A stretch of 64,000 nucleotides of DNA from Erwinia sp. S63 (GCF_016625195.1 NZ_JACVUP010000013.1:1-64000); one strand, 5' to 3'; positions 33,081 to 45,223 are shown, numbered from the stretch's first letter. Program-made: numbers and translations. Notes: generated from the letters alone by a model not told the origin.

Positions 33081-33349
33081 GCAGCGCTTATGCCGCCGCC
33101 AGAGGCGCGCACAAGGAGGTCGGAATAATCCGAGTGCGCTCCCCTCAGTCGCAGAAGTGCGGCTTCGGTGTTGTATCGCTCCCCCCATTTACCGACAATA
33201 GGAAATGATTTGGCTTAGTGACCATTTTTCCTCAGCCATCCGCCAAAAAGAGCGGCTATGCTGATGGGTAAGCGAGTGGTGGTGATAGCCTCCGATGAGA
33301 AATAACGCCCCTGCGGAATAAGGGGCAGGCATTATTAACAGGAGTACGC
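33081..33349. other. gene-free stretch before tamA; msrA absent
   Basis: In E. coli msrA lies here, divergent from tamA. No MsrA sequence or remnant can be read on either strand. A hairpin-forming stretch CGCCCCT/AGGGGC within AATAA...TTATT (33301-33336) precedes the tamA ribosome site; the rest must contain the tamA promoter. Confidence 0.55.
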
Positions 33350-35089
33350 GTGCCGCGATTGCATATTTATTGTTTGGCCAGCCTGTTGCTTGCTGCACCT
33401 GCCGTTGAGGCAGCGAAAGTGCGCTTGCAGCTGGAAGGGCTAACCGGGGATTTACAGAAGAACGTCAGGGCGCGCTTGTCCACCATTGGAACTGACGAAG
33501 TGTCGAGTGATGGGCGCTTCCAGGCGCGTGTCTCGCAGGCGATTAAAGAAGGCTTGCGAGCACTCGGTTATTACGAACCCGAAATCGATTTCGAATCACG
33601 TCCCGCGCCGCCACAGGGCGGTCGACCGGTGCTGATCGCCCACGTTAAGCCGGGCGAACCGGTGAAAATCGGTGGCAGCCACATCGTGGTCGAAGGTGCG
33701 GCGAAAAACGATGATGACTATAAAGCCTGGGTGAAGCAGGGCACGCCGAAAATCGGCACCCAGCTCAATCACGGCGAATACGACAAATTTAAAAATGGCT
33801 TCTCCAGCCTGGCACTGCGTAATGGTTACTTCGACGGTGACTTTAAGCAAAGCCAGCTTGGCGTTTCGGTCGAAAGACGCGAAGCATTCTGGGATATCGA
33901 TTACGACAGTGGCCCGCGCTACCGTTTTGGCGATGTCAGCTTCCAGGGCTCGCAAATCAACGAAGCCTATCTGCGGAATCTTGTGCCGTTCAAAAAGGGC
34001 GATCCCTACAGCTCGCGCGATTTAGCGGAACTGAACCGCCGCTTGTCAGCCACCGGCTGGTTTAACTCGGTGGTCGTTGCCCCGGAATTCGACAAAGGTC
34101 GCCAGACCAAAGTGCTGCCGCTGAATGCCGCCGTTTCGCCACGCGTTGAAAACACCATCGAAGCCGGTGTCGGCTATTCCACCGATGTCGGACCGCGTCT
34201 GAAAGGAACGTGGAAAAAGCCGTGGATTAACAGCAGCGGCCACAGCCTCACCGCCAGCTCCTATATTTCAGCTCCCGAGCAGCAGCTCGATCTCAGCTAT
34301 AAAGTGCCCTTGCTGAAAAGCCCGTTGGAGCAGTATTACACCTTCTCAGGTGGCCTGAAGCGTACCGATCTCAACGACACCAAAGCCGATACCACCACGT
34401 TGGGCGTGTCGCGCAACTGGGACAGCAGCTCCGGCTGGCAGCGTGCGGTAAACCTGAAATGGAGTCTCGATCACTTTACCCAGGGTAGCGTCACCAACAC
34501 CACTATGCTGCTCTATCCGGGCGTGAGCCTGAGCCGCACCCGTTCGCGTGGCGGTTTGATGCCGACCTGGGGCGACTCGCAGCGCTACTCGGTGGATGTC
34601 TCCGATACCACCTGGGGATCGGATGTCGACTTCCTGATCCTGCAGGCGCAAAACGTTTGGATCCGTATGCTGGGCGACAAAAATCGCTTTGTGGTACGCG
34701 GTAACCTGGGCTGGATCGAGACCAACGATTTTGACAAAGTTCCGCCGGACCTGCGCTTCTTCGCCGGGGGCGACCGCAGTATTCGCGGCTACAAATACAA
34801 AGATGTCTCGCCACGCGACAGTGACGGCAAGCTGACCGGTGCCTCCAAAATGGCCACCGGCTCGCTGGAGTATCAATACAACGTGACCGGTAAGTGGTGG
34901 GGCGCGGTGTTTATCGATTCCGGTGAAGCAGTGAACGACATCAAACAGAGTGATTTTAAAACCGGTGCCGGTGTCGGGGTGCGCTGGTCTTCTCCGGTGG
35001 GGCCGATTAAGTTTGATATCGCGCGGCCGATTGGCGATGACAAGGAACATGGTTTGCAATTCTATGTAGGACTGGGGCCTGAACTATGA
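33350..35089 (+). CDS. tamA: translocation and assembly module subunit TamA
   Basis: Omp85-family outer-membrane protein; with TamB it helps insert some outer-membrane proteins and move phospholipids to the outer membrane. Signal peptide of about 21 residues (ending AVEA), three POTRA domains (about 25-265) and a 16-strand barrel with the conserved [11 protein letters not shown] loop motif at about 474-484 and a C-terminal aromatic-rich strand. 579 aa (E. coli 577). Start is GTG at 33350 with AACAGGAG upstream. Stop overlaps the tamB start (ATGA). Confidence 0.95.
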   Translation: MPRLHIYCLASLLLAAPAVEAAKVRLQLEGLTGDLQKNVRARLSTIGTDEVSSDGRFQARVSQAIKEGLRALGYYEPEIDFESRPAPPQGGRPVLIAHVKPGEPVKIGGSHIVVEGAAKNDDDYKAWVKQGTPKIGTQLNHGEYDKFKNGFSSLALRNGYFDGDFKQSQLGVSVERREAFWDIDYDSGPRYRFGDVSFQGSQINEAYLRNLVPFKKGDPYSSRDLAELNRRLSATGWFNSVVVAPEFDKGRQTKVLPLNAAVSPRVENTIEAGVGYSTDVGPRLKGTWKKPWINSSGHSLTASSYISAPEQQLDLSYKVPLLKSPLEQYYTFSGGLKRTDLNDTKADTTTLGVSRNWDSSSGWQRAVNLKWSLDHFTQGSVTNTTMLLYPGVSLSRTRSRGGLMPTWGDSQRYSVDVSDTTWGSDVDFLILQAQNVWIRMLGDKNRFVVRGNLGWIETNDFDKVPPDLRFFAGGDRSIRGYKYKDVSPRDSDGKLTGASKMATGSLEYQYNVTGKWWGAVFIDSGEAVNDIKQSDFKTGAGVGVRWSSPVGPIKFDIARPIGDDKEHGLQFYVGLGPEL

Positions 35090-38000
35090 AGCTGTGGAAA
35101 AAGGTCCTGATTGGATTCGGTATTTTTCTGGTTGTGCTGTTTGGCAGCGTGGCGTTTCTGATTGGTACTACGCCCGGAATCCATCTGTTATTGAAAGGTG
35201 CCGATCGTTGGGTGCCAGGTTTATCGATCAACAAAGTCGAAGGTGGCTGGCGCGATCTCACCCTGAGCGGTGTGAAGTACGAAATGCCGGGTGTCAGCGT
35301 GGATGCCGGGCGTTTCCATCTGGCGTTGAATCTTAACTGCCTGCTGCACTCGTCGGTGTGCGTCAACGATATCGGCCTGCAGGATGTTAGCGTGGTGGTC
35401 GACAGCAAGAAAATGGCCCCGGCCACTGCACCACCGCCGCAGGAAGAGAGCGGTAGCACCAACCTGACCACGCCGTATCCGATAACGCTGAGCAAGGTCG
35501 GGCTGCATAACATCAACGTTAAAGTGGATGACACATCCATCTCGTTGCTGGACTTTACTACCGGCCTCAACTGGCAGGGTCGCGCGCTGACGTTAACCCC
35601 AACGCATATTCAAAGCCTGCTGATAGCGCTGCCGAAGGCGGCGAAAGTGGTTGATGAGCAAGTGGTGCAGCCGAAAGTGCAACAGCCGCAGCCGGATGAG
35701 AAACCCTTGGGTGAAACGCTGCAAGAGATGTTTGCCAAACCGCTGTTACCCGAACTGCCTGACTTCCAGCTGCCGCTGGATATTACCGTTCAGGAGCTGC
35801 TCGGCGAACAGCTGCGTCTGACCGGCGATACCGATGTGTCGATTACCCGTCTGTTGCTGAAAGCCAAAACCGCTGACCGCCATCTTCAGTTAGAGACCTT
35901 TGATGTTGATTCACCGCAAGGGCAGGTGAATGCCAGCGGTGATGCGCAACTGGCGGATAACTGGCCAGTGAATTTTGCGCTCAGCGGATCGTTAAATCTC
36001 GATCCGATCAAGGGCGAGAAGATCAAAATGAACCTTAGCGGTGCGATGCGTGAAGAACTGAAGCTGGGGCTGAATCTCTCGGGCCCGGTCCGCGCACAGT
36101 TGGATGCCGCAGCACAACCGGCGGTGGCGGGTCTGCCACTGTCACTGAAACTTACCAGCCCGGAATTGCGCTGGCCGCTCACCGGCCCGGTGCAGTATCA
36201 GGCGGATAACCTCGATTATCAGTTCAAAGGCAAAGCCACCGACTACGTGATGTCGCTGCGTACCGCCGTGAAAGGCGAAGCGGTGCCGCCGGCGACCATC
36301 TCGCTCGACGGCAAAGGCAACGTGCAGCAGTTCAGTCTGGACAAGCTGCGCGTGGCGGCACTGCAGGGCAATGTCGATTTAACCGCGCTGGTGGACTGGA
36401 GCAAAGCCATTAGCTGGCGCAGTGAACTGACGCTCTCCGGCATCAACACCGCCAAACAGTACCCGGACTGGCCTGCCAAACTCGACGGCAAAATCGCCAC
36501 GCGTGGCAGCCTGTACGGCGGAAGCTGGCAGCTCAGCGTGCCGCAGCTGGAGCTGAAAGGGAACGTGAAGCAGAACACCGTCAGCGCCAATGGCTCACTC
36601 ACCGGCAACAGCTATAACCAGTGGAAAATCCCGGGCATTAATATCGCGCTGGGCCGTAACCATCTGGACGTGAAAGGTGAACTGGGCGACAAGCTCAACC
36701 TGGATGCCAATATCGATGCGCCGCATCTGGATAACGCACTGCCGGGACTCGGCGGCGTGGCGAAAGGCACGGTAAAAGCACGCGGCACCTTGCAGGCACC
36801 GCAGCTGCTGGCCGATCTCACTGCAACCGGCTTGCGCTGGCAGCAGCTGCAGATTCGTCGTGTGGCGCTGGAAGGAGATGTGAAATCCAGCGATCAGATC
36901 GCCGGTAAGCTGCAACTGCGTGTCGAGCAACTGCAACAGGATGCGCTGAAGATCAATCTGTTGACGCTGAACGCGGACGGCAACGAGAAGCAGCATCAGC
37001 TCAAGCTGAACGTACAGGGCGAGCCGGTCTCCGGCCAGTTGGCACTGAACGGCAGCTTTGATCGCAAAACCGAACGCTGGCAGGGCAATCTCAACAACAC
37101 CCACTTTGATACCCCCGTCGGCGAATGGCGTCTGACGCGTGCGATGGCGATTGATTACCTCAACACTAAGCAGACTGCCACTATCGGGCCACACTGCTGG
37201 CAGAACCCGAACGCGCAGCTGTGTGTACCGGAGCCGATTGAAGCCGGGGCCAGCGGTCACGCCCATGTGGTGCTGAACCGCTTTGATTTGGCGATGATCA
37301 AACCTTTCCTCACGGATGCCACCAAGCTTAATGGCGTATTCAGTGGGGATGCGCGTGTGAACTGGACCGCCGACGGCGCACTGCCAACCGGTACGGTCTC
37401 GCTGAAAGGTAGCGGCGTTAAAGTCGAACAAGATGTGCAGGGCAACACGCTGCCAATCGCCTTTGATACGCTCAACCTGAATGCGGCGATGCGCAACGGT
37501 CGTGCCCAACTCGACTGGCTGATCCACATCGTCAACAATGGCCAGCTGAGCGGCAACGTGCAGATTGCCGATCCGCAAACCCGTCGTCAGCTATCCGGCA
37601 ACATCGGCATCAGCAATCTGTCGCTGGCCATGTTTAACCCGGCACTGATGCAGGGTGAGAAGATTAAAGGCAACCTCAACAGCGCCCTGCGACTTGGCGG
37701 TACGCTGCAACAGCCGCAGGTGTTTGGCCAGTTGGGGCTGAGCGATGTGAATGTGCTGGCGAGTTTTATGCCGGTTACGCTCACCTCGGCCAATCTGAAC
37801 ATGGTGTTCAATGGCATGAGTTCCACGCTCAACGGCTTGCTGCAGACCACCCAGGGCAACCTCAATCTGGGCGGCAATGCGGACTGGAGTCAGCTGGATA
37901 ACTGGCGTGCGCGCATCACCGCGCAGGGCAACAGGATTCGCGTCACCGTGCCACCGATGGTGCGTATGGATGTCTCGCCAGATCTGGTGTTTGAAGCCAC

Positions 38001-38856
38001 GCCAGCCGCCTTTAATCTGGATGGCAAAGTGGATATTCCGTGGGCGCGCATCACGGTGCAGGAAGTGCCAGAAAGCGCCACCGGTGTCTCGTCGGATGAA
38101 GTGATGCTGGATCAGAATCTCAAGCCGATTCAGCCAAAAACCGCCGCCATCCCGATCAACAGCAACCTGGTGATCCACGTCGGTAACGATGTGCGGCTGT
38201 CAGCCTTTGGTCTAAAAGCCAAGCTGAATGGCGATCTTAAACTGGTGCAGGATAAAACCGGTCTGGGCTTAAACGGCCAGATCAACATTCCTGATGGCCG
38301 TTTCCACGCTTACGGACAGGATTTGATTGTGCGTAAAGGCGAGCTGCAGTTTGCCGGGCCACCGGATCAGCCGTACGTTAACCTTGAAGCGATACGTAAC
38401 CCGGAAGCCACCGAAGATGATGTCACCGCCGGTATTCGCGTCACCGGCCTGGCCGATGAACCGAAAGTCGAGGTGTTCTCCGACCCCGCCATGTCGCAGC
38501 AGGAAGCGCTCTCTTACTTATTACGCGGTCAGGGACTCAGCAGTGATGGCGACAGTAATGCATTAACTTCAGCACTTGTGGGGTTAGGGGTTGCACAAAG
38601 TGGTCAGGTTATGGGTAAAATCGGCGAGACATTCGGCGTCAGCAACCTCGCGCTTGATACCACCGGTGTAGGCGACAGCCAGCAGGTGCAGGTGAGCGGT
38701 TATGTACTGCCGGGTCTACAAGTAAAATACGGTGTTGGCATATTTGATTCACTGGCGACGTTAACCTTGCGTTACCGCCTGATGCCCAAACTCTATTTGG
38801 AAGCCGTGTCCGGTCTCGATCAGGCACTGGATTTGCTCTATCAGTTTGAGTTTTAG
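35086..38856 (+). CDS. tamB: translocation and assembly module subunit TamB
   Basis: Very large periplasm-spanning protein anchored in the inner membrane by an N-terminal helix (about 7-27) and forming a long beta-taco groove thought to pass lipids to the outer membrane; C-terminal TamB/DUF490 domain contacts TamA POTRA domains. 1256 aa (E. coli 1259). Repeated amphipathic beta strands with Leu/Asn-rich pattern throughout; the C-terminal DUF490 core holds [19 protein letters not shown] and ends LDLLYQFEF. Coupled to tamA by a 4-base overlap, and two bases before ytfP. Confidence 0.95.
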   Translation: MKLWKKVLIGFGIFLVVLFGSVAFLIGTTPGIHLLLKGADRWVPGLSINKVEGGWRDLTLSGVKYEMPGVSVDAGRFHLALNLNCLLHSSVCVNDIGLQDVSVVVDSKKMAPATAPPPQEESGSTNLTTPYPITLSKVGLHNINVKVDDTSISLLDFTTGLNWQGRALTLTPTHIQSLLIALPKAAKVVDEQVVQPKVQQPQPDEKPLGETLQEMFAKPLLPELPDFQLPLDITVQELLGEQLRLTGDTDVSITRLLLKAKTADRHLQLETFDVDSPQGQVNASGDAQLADNWPVNFALSGSLNLDPIKGEKIKMNLSGAMREELKLGLNLSGPVRAQLDAAAQPAVAGLPLSLKLTSPELRWPLTGPVQYQADNLDYQFKGKATDYVMSLRTAVKGEAVPPATISLDGKGNVQQFSLDKLRVAALQGNVDLTALVDWSKAISWRSELTLSGINTAKQYPDWPAKLDGKIATRGSLYGGSWQLSVPQLELKGNVKQNTVSANGSLTGNSYNQWKIPGINIALGRNHLDVKGELGDKLNLDANIDAPHLDNALPGLGGVAKGTVKARGTLQAPQLLADLTATGLRWQQLQIRRVALEGDVKSSDQIAGKLQLRVEQLQQDALKINLLTLNADGNEKQHQLKLNVQGEPVSGQLALNGSFDRKTERWQGNLNNTHFDTPVGEWRLTRAMAIDYLNTKQTATIGPHCWQNPNAQLCVPEPIEAGASGHAHVVLNRFDLAMIKPFLTDATKLNGVFSGDARVNWTADGALPTGTVSLKGSGVKVEQDVQGNTLPIAFDTLNLNAAMRNGRAQLDWLIHIVNNGQLSGNVQIADPQTRRQLSGNIGISNLSLAMFNPALMQGEKIKGNLNSALRLGGTLQQPQVFGQLGLSDVNVLASFMPVTLTSANLNMVFNGMSSTLNGLLQTTQGNLNLGGNADWSQLDNWRARITAQGNRIRVTVPPMVRMDVSPDLVFEATPAAFNLDGKVDIPWARITVQEVPESATGVSSDEVMLDQNLKPIQPKTAAIPINSNLVIHVGNDVRLSAFGLKAKLNGDLKLVQDKTGLGLNGQINIPDGRFHAYGQDLIVRKGELQFAGPPDQPYVNLEAIRNPEATEDDVTAGIRVTGLADEPKVEVFSDPAMSQQEALSYLLRGQGLSSDGDSNALTSALVGLGVAQSGQVMGKIGETFGVSNLALDTTGVGDSQQVQVSGYVLPGLQVKYGVGIFDSLATLTLRYRLMPKLYLEAVSGLDQALDLLYQFEF

Positions 38857-38858
38857 CA

Positions 38859-39212
38859 ATGCGAATAATTGTCTACGGCAGTTTACGGCGCAAACAGGGA
38901 AACAGTCACTGGATGACGAATGCGCAATGGCTCGGCGACCATCAGATTGAAGGGTTTGCGCTCTACAATCTGGGTCACTACCCGGGCGTCGTTGAAGATG
39001 AGGGAACCGTCTTCTGCGAAGTGTATCGCATCGATGCCAGTACGCTGGGCGAGCTTGATGCTTTACGCACCAAGAATGGCGAATACAAACGCCAACTCAT
39101 CCAGACGCCTTACGGCAGTGCCTGGCTGTATGTCTATCAGCGTTCGATTGCGGGTCGCACCCGCATCGCGAGCGGTGACTGGCTCAAGCGCGATGACCTA
39201 CCCGAGGCATAA
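38859..39212 (+). CDS. ytfP: gamma-glutamylcyclotransferase-like protein YtfP
   Basis: GGCT-fold protein, 117 aa (E. coli 113). The substrate loop YGSLRRKQGN is at residues 6-15 and the conserved acidic residue lies in KNGEYKRQ. Enzymatic activity of the bacterial protein is not settled. Third gene of tamA-tamB-ytfP. Confidence 0.9.
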   Translation: MRIIVYGSLRRKQGNSHWMTNAQWLGDHQIEGFALYNLGHYPGVVEDEGTVFCEVYRIDASTLGELDALRTKNGEYKRQLIQTPYGSAWLYVYQRSIAGRTRIASGDWLKRDDLPEA

Positions 39213-39217
39213 ATAAA

Positions 39218-39246
39218 AACACCGTCCATTGGACGGTGTTTTTTTA
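39218..39246. terminator. bidirectional terminator, ytfP / ppa
   Basis: Stem AACACCGTCC/GGACGGTGTT with ATT loop, T-run on the right and A-run on the left, serving both convergent genes. Confidence 0.92.
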
Positions 39247-39266
39247 TGCTTGCGAGGCGGAGAAGA

Positions 39267-39797
39267 TTATTTCTTCTGTGCGCGCTCGTAAGAGGCGATG
39301 ATTTCAGCTTTGGCCGCTTCAGCGTTGTCCCAGCCGTCAACTTTCACCCATTTGCCTTTTTCCAGATCTTTGTAGTGCTCGAAGAAATGGGTGATCTGCG
39401 CTTTCAGCAGTTCTGGCAGGTCATTCACATCTTTGATGTGATCGTATTCTTTGCTCAGTTTGGTGTGCGGAACGGCAACCAGTTTGGCATCTTCGCCAGA
39501 CTCGTCGGTCATTTTCAGCACGCCAACTGGACGGCAGCGAATCACTGAGCCCGGCACCAGCGGATACGGGGTTGGCACCAGCACGTCAACCGGATCGCCA
39601 TCCAGAGACAGGGTGTGGTTGATGTAACCGTAGTTGCACGGATAGAACATGGCGGTAGACATGAAACGGTCTACAAACAGGGCGCCAGACTCTTTGTCCA
39701 CTTCATATTTGATCGGATCGGCGTTAGCTGGGATCTCGATAACGACATAGATATCTTCTGGCAGTTCTTTACCTGCAGGCACCTGGTTCAAACTCAT
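39267..39797 (-). CDS. ppa: inorganic pyrophosphatase
   Basis: Family I hexameric, Mg-dependent pyrophosphatase that pulls biosynthetic reactions forward by hydrolysing PPi. 176 aa, the E. coli length. Active-site stretches [32 protein letters not shown] and [10 protein letters not shown] are intact. ATG at 39797 ([10 protein letters not shown]) has GGAAAG upstream; the ATG five codons earlier is not conserved. Confidence 0.97.
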   Translation of the reverse strand: MSLNQVPAGKELPEDIYVVIEIPANADPIKYEVDKESGALFVDRFMSTAMFYPCNYGYINHTLSLDGDPVDVLVPTPYPLVPGSVIRCRPVGVLKMTDESGEDAKLVAVPHTKLSKEYDHIKDVNDLPELLKAQITHFFEHYKDLEKGKWVKVDGWDNAEAAKAEIIASYERAQKK

Positions 39798-39897
39798 CTG
39801 GCTTTCCTTCATTGGTCGTATGTTGAGTGACGGCTATTATAGCCAACTGACTCTGAAAGTATGCCCCCTTTTTGGCGTTTCGGAATGCTCCAACGGC

Positions 39898-40347
39898 CTA
39901 CTTCGCGGTGACAAACAGCGAGACAATCCCTGCAGCAATCAGTGGTCCGACGGGTACGCCACGGAAAAACGCCACGCCAATCACGGTGCCGATTAACAAT
40001 CCACCAATCACTGATGGCTGCACGCTCATAAAACTGACGCCGCGCCCGCCGAGCCAGGCGACAAACACTCCGACAATGATCGCCACTATCGACTGCCAGT
40101 TAGCAAATGACTTGAGAAGGGACGAGGCCGGTAACGTTCCGCTCGCCAGCGGTGCCATCACGGCCACAGTTAAAATAATGATGCCAATCTGGATGCCCTG
40201 TTTTTCCACATAGGGGAAGAACTGCGACAGCGGCGTGAGTTTGATTGCCAGCAGGATCAGAATAGAGATGGTGACAGCACTGTTATGAACGAAATAGCTC
40301 AGGACGGCGAGGCAAACCAGAATGATGGTAGAGGCATAAGCAGCCAT
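39898..40347 (-). CDS. DUF441 family inner-membrane protein (YeaL-like)
   Basis: 149 aa with four hydrophobic helices (about 4-35, 50-68, 80-100, 115-145). Motifs [28 protein letters not shown] and [17 protein letters not shown] match the DUF441/YeaL family, of unknown function (E. coli YeaL 148 aa). GGGAGAAATC precedes the ATG at 40347; a reading 26 codons longer is not supported. In E. coli ytfQRT-yjfF lie between ppa and fbp; here this gene and the next two do. Confidence 0.85.
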   Translation of the reverse strand: MAAYASTIILVCLAVLSYFVHNSAVTISILILLAIKLTPLSQFFPYVEKQGIQIGIIILTVAVMAPLASGTLPASSLLKSFANWQSIVAIIVGVFVAWLGGRGVSFMSVQPSVIGGLLIGTVIGVAFFRGVPVGPLIAAGIVSLFVTAK

Positions 40348-40418
40348 GATTTCTCCCTGAAGATGGATGGATGCGCAGGTCAGTGCCTGCGCTGACGTTT
40401 TTTTAACGCCACCATTTA

Positions 40419-40832
40419 TCAACAATCATCGGGATTGGCGCAACTGCCTTTGTTCATTGATTGCAACATCAAAGCCTGATTCCGCACCAGATTAACGCCC
40501 TGAGCCCCGATGGAAAGGGCTGCCATGCTGCCCTGGCTACTCACAAAGTAGCTGCGGCTAGCTTCCATCCAGCTATCGCGATAGGCCAGCCATGCGCGCT
40601 GGGCGGCACGCAATTTGTCTTTAGGTTCACCGGTTAATTTTTTCATCACCTGGTTGTACTGCGCATTCATCTCTTTATCCCAGGCCTTATTGGCGCTGCC
40701 GTAGCACTGTGACATGCCCGCGGTGCTGGACTCCTTGTCCAGACACTGCTGCAGCTGCTGGTCGATTGGCGGAGTTTGCGCCATGGCAACACCACTGGCG
40801 AGCAGACACACAATCGGGAGCCACTTTTTCAT
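40419..40832 (-). CDS. DUF1311/LprI-like periplasmic protein
   Basis: 137 aa. Signal peptide ([18 protein letters not shown]) followed by a DUF1311/LprI-type domain: [37 protein letters not shown] (key residues C, M.qC, A...D.eLN.~Y), QRAWLAYRD and paired C-terminal cysteines (SCANPDDC). Family members include the mycobacterial lysozyme inhibitor LprI, but most are uncharacterised. AAGGAATAAATCG precedes the ATG at 40832. Confidence 0.82.
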   Translation of the reverse strand: MKKWLPIVCLLASGVAMAQTPPIDQQLQQCLDKESSTAGMSQCYGSANKAWDKEMNAQYNQVMKKLTGEPKDKLRAAQRAWLAYRDSWMEASRSYFVSSQGSMAALSIGAQGVNLVRNQALMLQSMNKGSCANPDDC

Positions 40833-40917
40833 CGATTTATTCCTTAATTTTAGTGCAGCGGACTTCAGAAAAGCTGAAGGGTAAGCGAACGTCAGCAGAT
40901 TGACCATCAACATTGGA

Positions 40918-40945
40918 TAAAGTTTCTGCGATCAACTGCCGATAA
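40918..40945 (+). promoter_or_regulatory. sigma-28 (FliA) promoter of the Tar-type chemoreceptor
   Basis: TAAAGTTT at 40918-40925 and GCCGATAA at 40938-40945, both perfect FliA elements, with TAAA to GCCGATAA spacing of 16 (consensus 15). About 57 bases before the receptor ATG. It places the gene in the flagellar late class. Confidence 0.85.
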
Positions 40946-41002
40946 TCTCTCCGTTTTAGGGCCAGTGGAGTTCTGCCTTTTTTCATACACACGGGAATGA
41001 TC

Positions 41003-42565
41003 ATGATTAGACAACTATCAATACGTACCGCTTTACTTGGATTGTTGGCCATCATGACGGTGATGCTGTTAGCCGTCAGCGCCATGGGCATTTATGCCAT
41101 TAATGCTGGAAATCAATCTCTGGACGCGCTGAACCGCATTCAGGGGATTGAACTCAATAAGCTCTACCAAAGTCGTTCAGATTTAATGCGGGCCCGCGCC
41201 AATGCTGCGCTGGCCGTTCGTAAGATCGAAATTGGTCTGTTGGATGACGGCGCGAAAGTTACGCAGCAGGCGCAAGCCGCAGTGGACAGCTCTCACCAAT
41301 TCCTGAAGGCGTTTGTGGATGCGGGCACCGTAACCGCGCATGGCAAAACCCTCGCCGATGCGATTGTGGCGACCTACAACGTCTACGATAAAGAAGGCAT
41401 CACGCCCATGATGGATGCCTTAAAGAAACAGTACACCGATGAATATTATCAGGTGCTGGAAGGTAAGCAGTCTCAGCTGGCGGCAAACTACTCTAAAGCC
41501 GTGAATGATTTCAGTATTTACGCCGATGAAGTCTCTGCGGCACGCCTGAAGCAAGCAGCTGACAACGAAGTGCAAATGAAGGTGATGATTGGCGTGGTGA
41601 TGGTACTGACACTGCTGCTGATCGTGCTGGCCTGGCAGTTGTTACGCCGCTCGCTGCTGCGTCCTCTGGACAACGCAATCGTACATCTGGAACAGATTGC
41701 GGCAGGCGATCTCTCGCAGCCTTTACCTGCAGCGGGCAAAAATGAAATTGGTCGCCTGAATCAGGCCCTTTCCGATATGCAGCTGGCGTTGCGTGATTCG
41801 GTGAGTCAGGTGCGTGAAGCCAGCATGCAGATTGATGTGGGCAGCCGTGAACTGGCGGCGGGCACTGTGCATCTGTCGCAGCGTACCGAAGAGTCCGCTG
41901 CTTCGCTGGAGCAAACTGCCGCCAGCATGGAGCAGCTCACCGCCACCGTCCGTCTTAACGCCAGTAACGCTCAGCAGGCCAATCAGTTGGCCAGCAATGT
42001 GTCGACCAGCGCCGATCGCGGTGCGGAAGTGGTGGGCTATGTGATGGAGAAGATGCAGGAGATTACGCAAAGCTCTAACCGCATCGGCGACATCCTCAGC
42101 GTGATTGATGGCATTGCCTTCCAGACCAATATCCTCGCCCTGAACGCCTCGGTGGAAGCCGCACGCGCCGGCGAGCAGGGCCGTGGCTTCGCTGTAGTCG
42201 CCAACGAAGTGCGTACGCTGGCTGGCCGCAGTGCGACCGCCGCCAAAGAGATTCGTGAGTTGATCAGTGAATCGCAGACGCGCGTCAAAGAGGGCAGCGA
42301 TATGGCGACGCGTGCCGGCGAAACCATGGATGAGATCTCCAGCGAAGTGATGCGAGTGACCTCACTGATGAAAGAGATATCGATTGCTTCAGAAGAGCAG
42401 AGTCGTGGGATTGAGCAGGTGAATCAGGCGGTGACGCAGATGGATGAAGCCGCACAGCAAAACGCCGCGCTGGTGGAAGAAGCCAGCGCCGCCACGCAGT
42501 CACTGGAAGCGCAGTCACAGCAGTTGCAGGAATCAATGGCGCAGTTCCGCGTGGCCACTGCGTAA
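41003..42565 (+). CDS. methyl-accepting chemotaxis protein, Tar-type sensor domain
   Basis: 520 aa. TM1 (about 8-30), periplasmic four-helix-bundle ligand domain (about 31-190), TM2 (about 191-211), HAMP (about 212-265) and signalling domain with methylation-type helices ([19 protein letters not shown]) and the tip [21 protein letters not shown]. It ends QFRVATA without the NWETF-type pentapeptide, so it is a low-abundance-type receptor in layout. Ligand unknown. I start at the ATG at 41003, spaced correctly from CGGGA; an ATG two codons earlier is too close. No counterpart in E. coli at this place. Confidence 0.92.
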   Translation: MIRQLSIRTALLGLLAIMTVMLLAVSAMGIYAINAGNQSLDALNRIQGIELNKLYQSRSDLMRARANAALAVRKIEIGLLDDGAKVTQQAQAAVDSSHQFLKAFVDAGTVTAHGKTLADAIVATYNVYDKEGITPMMDALKKQYTDEYYQVLEGKQSQLAANYSKAVNDFSIYADEVSAARLKQAADNEVQMKVMIGVVMVLTLLLIVLAWQLLRRSLLRPLDNAIVHLEQIAAGDLSQPLPAAGKNEIGRLNQALSDMQLALRDSVSQVREASMQIDVGSRELAAGTVHLSQRTEESAASLEQTAASMEQLTATVRLNASNAQQANQLASNVSTSADRGAEVVGYVMEKMQEITQSSNRIGDILSVIDGIAFQTNILALNASVEAARAGEQGRGFAVVANEVRTLAGRSATAAKEIRELISESQTRVKEGSDMATRAGETMDEISSEVMRVTSLMKEISIASEEQSRGIEQVNQAVTQMDEAAQQNAALVEEASAATQSLEAQSQQLQESMAQFRVATA

Positions 42566-42637
42566 ACCGGGTGCAACGTGGTTATTGCACGTTGCCACTC
42601 ACCTCTTCAGCAAAGCGACGAAAATAACCTAATAAAA

Positions 42638-42660
42638 AGCCCGCTCATTATTGGCGGGCT
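42638..42660 (-). terminator. terminator of fbp (minus strand)
   Basis: Stem AGCCCGC/GCGGGCT with a nine-base loop; on the minus strand it is followed by TTTTTATT. It also ends the chemoreceptor transcript on the other strand less strongly. Confidence 0.85.
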
Positions 42661-42678
42661 TCTTCACATCACATCAGC

Positions 42679-43683
42679 TTATTCGTGGCTGTCCGGGAAT
42701 TCACGGATAAAGCGCTCAACGTCATCGACCATCGCATCGTTGCCGCAGAAGAACGGGCAACGCTGGTGCAGGGTTTCAGGCTGGATATCGAGGATACGGT
42801 TGGCACCATCGCTGGCTTTACCACCGGCTTGTTCCGCCAGGAATGCCATTGGGTTGCACTCATACAGCAGACGCAGTTTGCCTTTCGGGTGGCTGGCGGT
42901 GCTTGGATAGAGGTAGATACCGCCTTTGAGCAGGTTACGGTGGAAGTCTGCCACCAGTGAACCAATGTAGCGCGAAGTGTACGGGCGCTTGGTCGCGATA
43001 TCCTCTTCCTGACAGAACTTCAGGTATTTCTTCACGCCCTGCGGGAAGCGAATGTAGTTACCTTCGTTAATGGAGTAGGTATAGCCTTTATCCGGGAAGG
43101 TCATGCGCTCATGGCTCAGGCAGAACACGCCCAGTGACGGATCGTACGTAAACGCATGCACGCCCACGCCGGTGGTGTAAACCATCATGGTGGAAGAACC
43201 GTAAACCACGTAACCAGCCGCAACCTGCTTGTTGCCCGGCTGCATAAAGTCAGCTTCGGTGATCGGCGTACCCGGCTCACTGATGCGGTGGTAGATGGAG
43301 AAGATGGTGCCGACGGAAACGTTCACGTCGATGTTGGAAGAGCCGTCCAGCGGATCCATCAACACCACGTATTTACCGTCTTCTGAGCCTTCAAAGATGA
43401 CAAACTCATCTTCTTCTTCGGAAGCGATACCGGCAACCACTCCACGCGCTTTCAGGGCAGCTTTCAGTTTTTCATTCGCGAAGAGGTCCAGCTTCATCTG
43501 CTGTTCGCCCTGCACGTTTTCCACGCCGCTGGCACCGAGGATATCCACCAGACCCGCTTTGTTAATATCGCGGTGGATAATCTTGGCTCCGAGCTTAATG
43601 GAGGAAATCAGCGCCGTCAGTTCACCTGTGGCGTGTGGAAAGTCGTGTTGCTTCTCGACGATGAATTCGCCTAACGTTTTCAT
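42679..43683 (-). CDS. fbp: fructose-1,6-bisphosphatase class 1
   Basis: Gluconeogenic phosphatase making fructose 6-phosphate, inhibited by AMP. 334 aa (E. coli 332). Metal site SEEEDE and [10 protein letters not shown], substrate region [15 protein letters not shown] and [14 protein letters not shown] are typical. I start at the ATG at 43683 ([19 protein letters not shown] upstream); the 31-codon longer reading is not conserved. Divergent from mpl, as in E. coli. Confidence 0.96.
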   Translation of the reverse strand: MKTLGEFIVEKQHDFPHATGELTALISSIKLGAKIIHRDINKAGLVDILGASGVENVQGEQQMKLDLFANEKLKAALKARGVVAGIASEEEDEFVIFEGSEDGKYVVLMDPLDGSSNIDVNVSVGTIFSIYHRISEPGTPITEADFMQPGNKQVAAGYVVYGSSTMMVYTTGVGVHAFTYDPSLGVFCLSHERMTFPDKGYTYSINEGNYIRFPQGVKKYLKFCQEEDIATKRPYTSRYIGSLVADFHRNLLKGGIYLYPSTASHPKGKLRLLYECNPMAFLAEQAGGKASDGANRILDIQPETLHQRCPFFCGNDAMVDDVERFIREFPDSHE

Positions 43684-43849
43684 AACACATTCCCTGAATC
43701 TACGATGGAGTGGCAGCAGCTTTAACACGCTACCAACGTATGAGCGCAGTTTAGCCGATTGAACTTTAAAAACCATAGTCCTAATCCGTTTCTTCCCACT
43801 CTGCTCGGGGTTACACTGTGCGCCGAACTTTTGAGTAATGGATCTCTTT

Positions 43850-45205
43850 ATGCGTATTCACATCCTTGGGATTTGTGGCACTTTCATGGGCGGACTGGCA
43901 ATGCTGGCCCGTTCGCTAGGGCATGAAGTGACCGGCTCTGACGCCAATGTCTACCCGCCGATGAGCACCTTGCTGGAACAGCAAGGTATTGAATTGACAG
44001 AAGGTTATGACGCCAGTCAGCTTGAGCCTCAACCGGATCTGGTAATCATCGGTAACGCCATGACGCGCGGCAATCCGTGTGTGGAAGCGGTACTGGAACG
44101 TAACATTCCGTACCTCTCTGGCCCGCAGTGGCTGCACGATTTCGTGCTGCGTGACCGCTGGGTACTGGCCGTGGCCGGAACCCATGGCAAAACCACTACC
44201 GCAGGCATGGCAGCGTGGATTCTTGAGGCCTGTGGCCTTGAACCGGGCTTTATCATCGGTGGGGTGCCAGGAAACTTCGACGTTTCGGCAAAATTAGGAA
44301 AAAGTCCATTCTTCGTGATTGAGGCGGATGAGTACGACAGCGCGTTCTTCGACAAGCGTTCCAAATTTGTCCATTACTGCCCGCGCACCCTGATCCTCAA
44401 CAACCTTGAATTCGATCACGCCGATATCTTTGACGATCTGCGAGCGATCCAGAAGCAGTTCCATCATCTGATTCGCATCGTGCCGGGCCAGGGCAAAATC
44501 CTGCTGCCGGAGCACGATAACAATCTCAAGCAAGTAATGGCGATGGGCTGCTGGAGCGAGCAGGAAACCGTCGGCGACAACGGTCACTGGCAGGCGAAAA
44601 AGCTGACGCCGGACTCCTCCCACTGGGAAATCTGGCTGGACGGCGAGAAAGTCGGTGAAGTGAACTGGGCGCTGGTCGGCGAGCACAACATGCACAATGG
44701 CCTGATGGCGATTGCGGCCGCGCGTCACGTCGGCGTGAAGCCAGTGGATGCCGGTGAAGCGTTGAGCAGCTTTATCAATGCGCGTCGTCGTCTTGAGCTG
44801 CGTGGTGAAGTGAATGCCATCAAGGTGTATGACGATTTTGCCCATCATCCGACCGCGATTCTGGCCACGCTGGCGGCGCTGCGCAGTAAAGTCGGAGGTA
44901 CCGCGCGTATTCTGGCGGTACTGGAACCGCGATCCAACACCATGAAGATGGGCGTGAGCAAAAACGAGCTGGCCCCGTCTCTGGGTCGCGCTGATAAAGT
45001 GTTCCTGTTCCAGCCACACCATATTCCATGGCAGGTCTCGGATGTTGCTGAAGCCTGTATTCAACCGGCGAAGTGGAGTGCGGATATCGATACGCTGGTG
45101 GAAATGGTGGCAAAAGAAGCTCAGCCAGGCGATTCGATTCTGGTGATGAGTAACGGTGGGTTTGGTGGCATTCACCAGAAACTGCTTGAGAGATTAGGGC
45201 GTTAA
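43850..45205 (+). CDS. mpl: UDP-N-acetylmuramate:tripeptide ligase Mpl
   Basis: Murein peptide ligase that attaches recycled L-Ala-gamma-D-Glu-meso-DAP to UDP-MurNAc. Mur-ligase domains in order: Rossmann-like N-terminus ([12 protein letters not shown]), central ATP-binding domain with GTHGKTTT (about 108-115) and [10 protein letters not shown]-terminal domain with [10 protein letters not shown] and LEPRSNTMK. 451 aa (E. coli 457). The ATG at 43850 matches the conserved [10 protein letters not shown] start; an in-frame ATG four codons upstream is possible. Confidence 0.95.
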   Translation: MRIHILGICGTFMGGLAMLARSLGHEVTGSDANVYPPMSTLLEQQGIELTEGYDASQLEPQPDLVIIGNAMTRGNPCVEAVLERNIPYLSGPQWLHDFVLRDRWVLAVAGTHGKTTTAGMAAWILEACGLEPGFIIGGVPGNFDVSAKLGKSPFFVIEADEYDSAFFDKRSKFVHYCPRTLILNNLEFDHADIFDDLRAIQKQFHHLIRIVPGQGKILLPEHDNNLKQVMAMGCWSEQETVGDNGHWQAKKLTPDSSHWEIWLDGEKVGEVNWALVGEHNMHNGLMAIAAARHVGVKPVDAGEALSSFINARRRLELRGEVNAIKVYDDFAHHPTAILATLAALRSKVGGTARILAVLEPRSNTMKMGVSKNELAPSLGRADKVFLFQPHHIPWQVSDVAEACIQPAKWSADIDTLVEMVAKEAQPGDSILVMSNGGFGGIHQKLLERLGR

Positions 45206-45223
45206 TTGAGTAGTGGGTCTGCG

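Noticed and set aside
36595..37578. 327-codon open frame on the minus strand
   Set aside because: Antisense to tamB, without recognisable motifs. A shadow of the GC-rich codon pattern.
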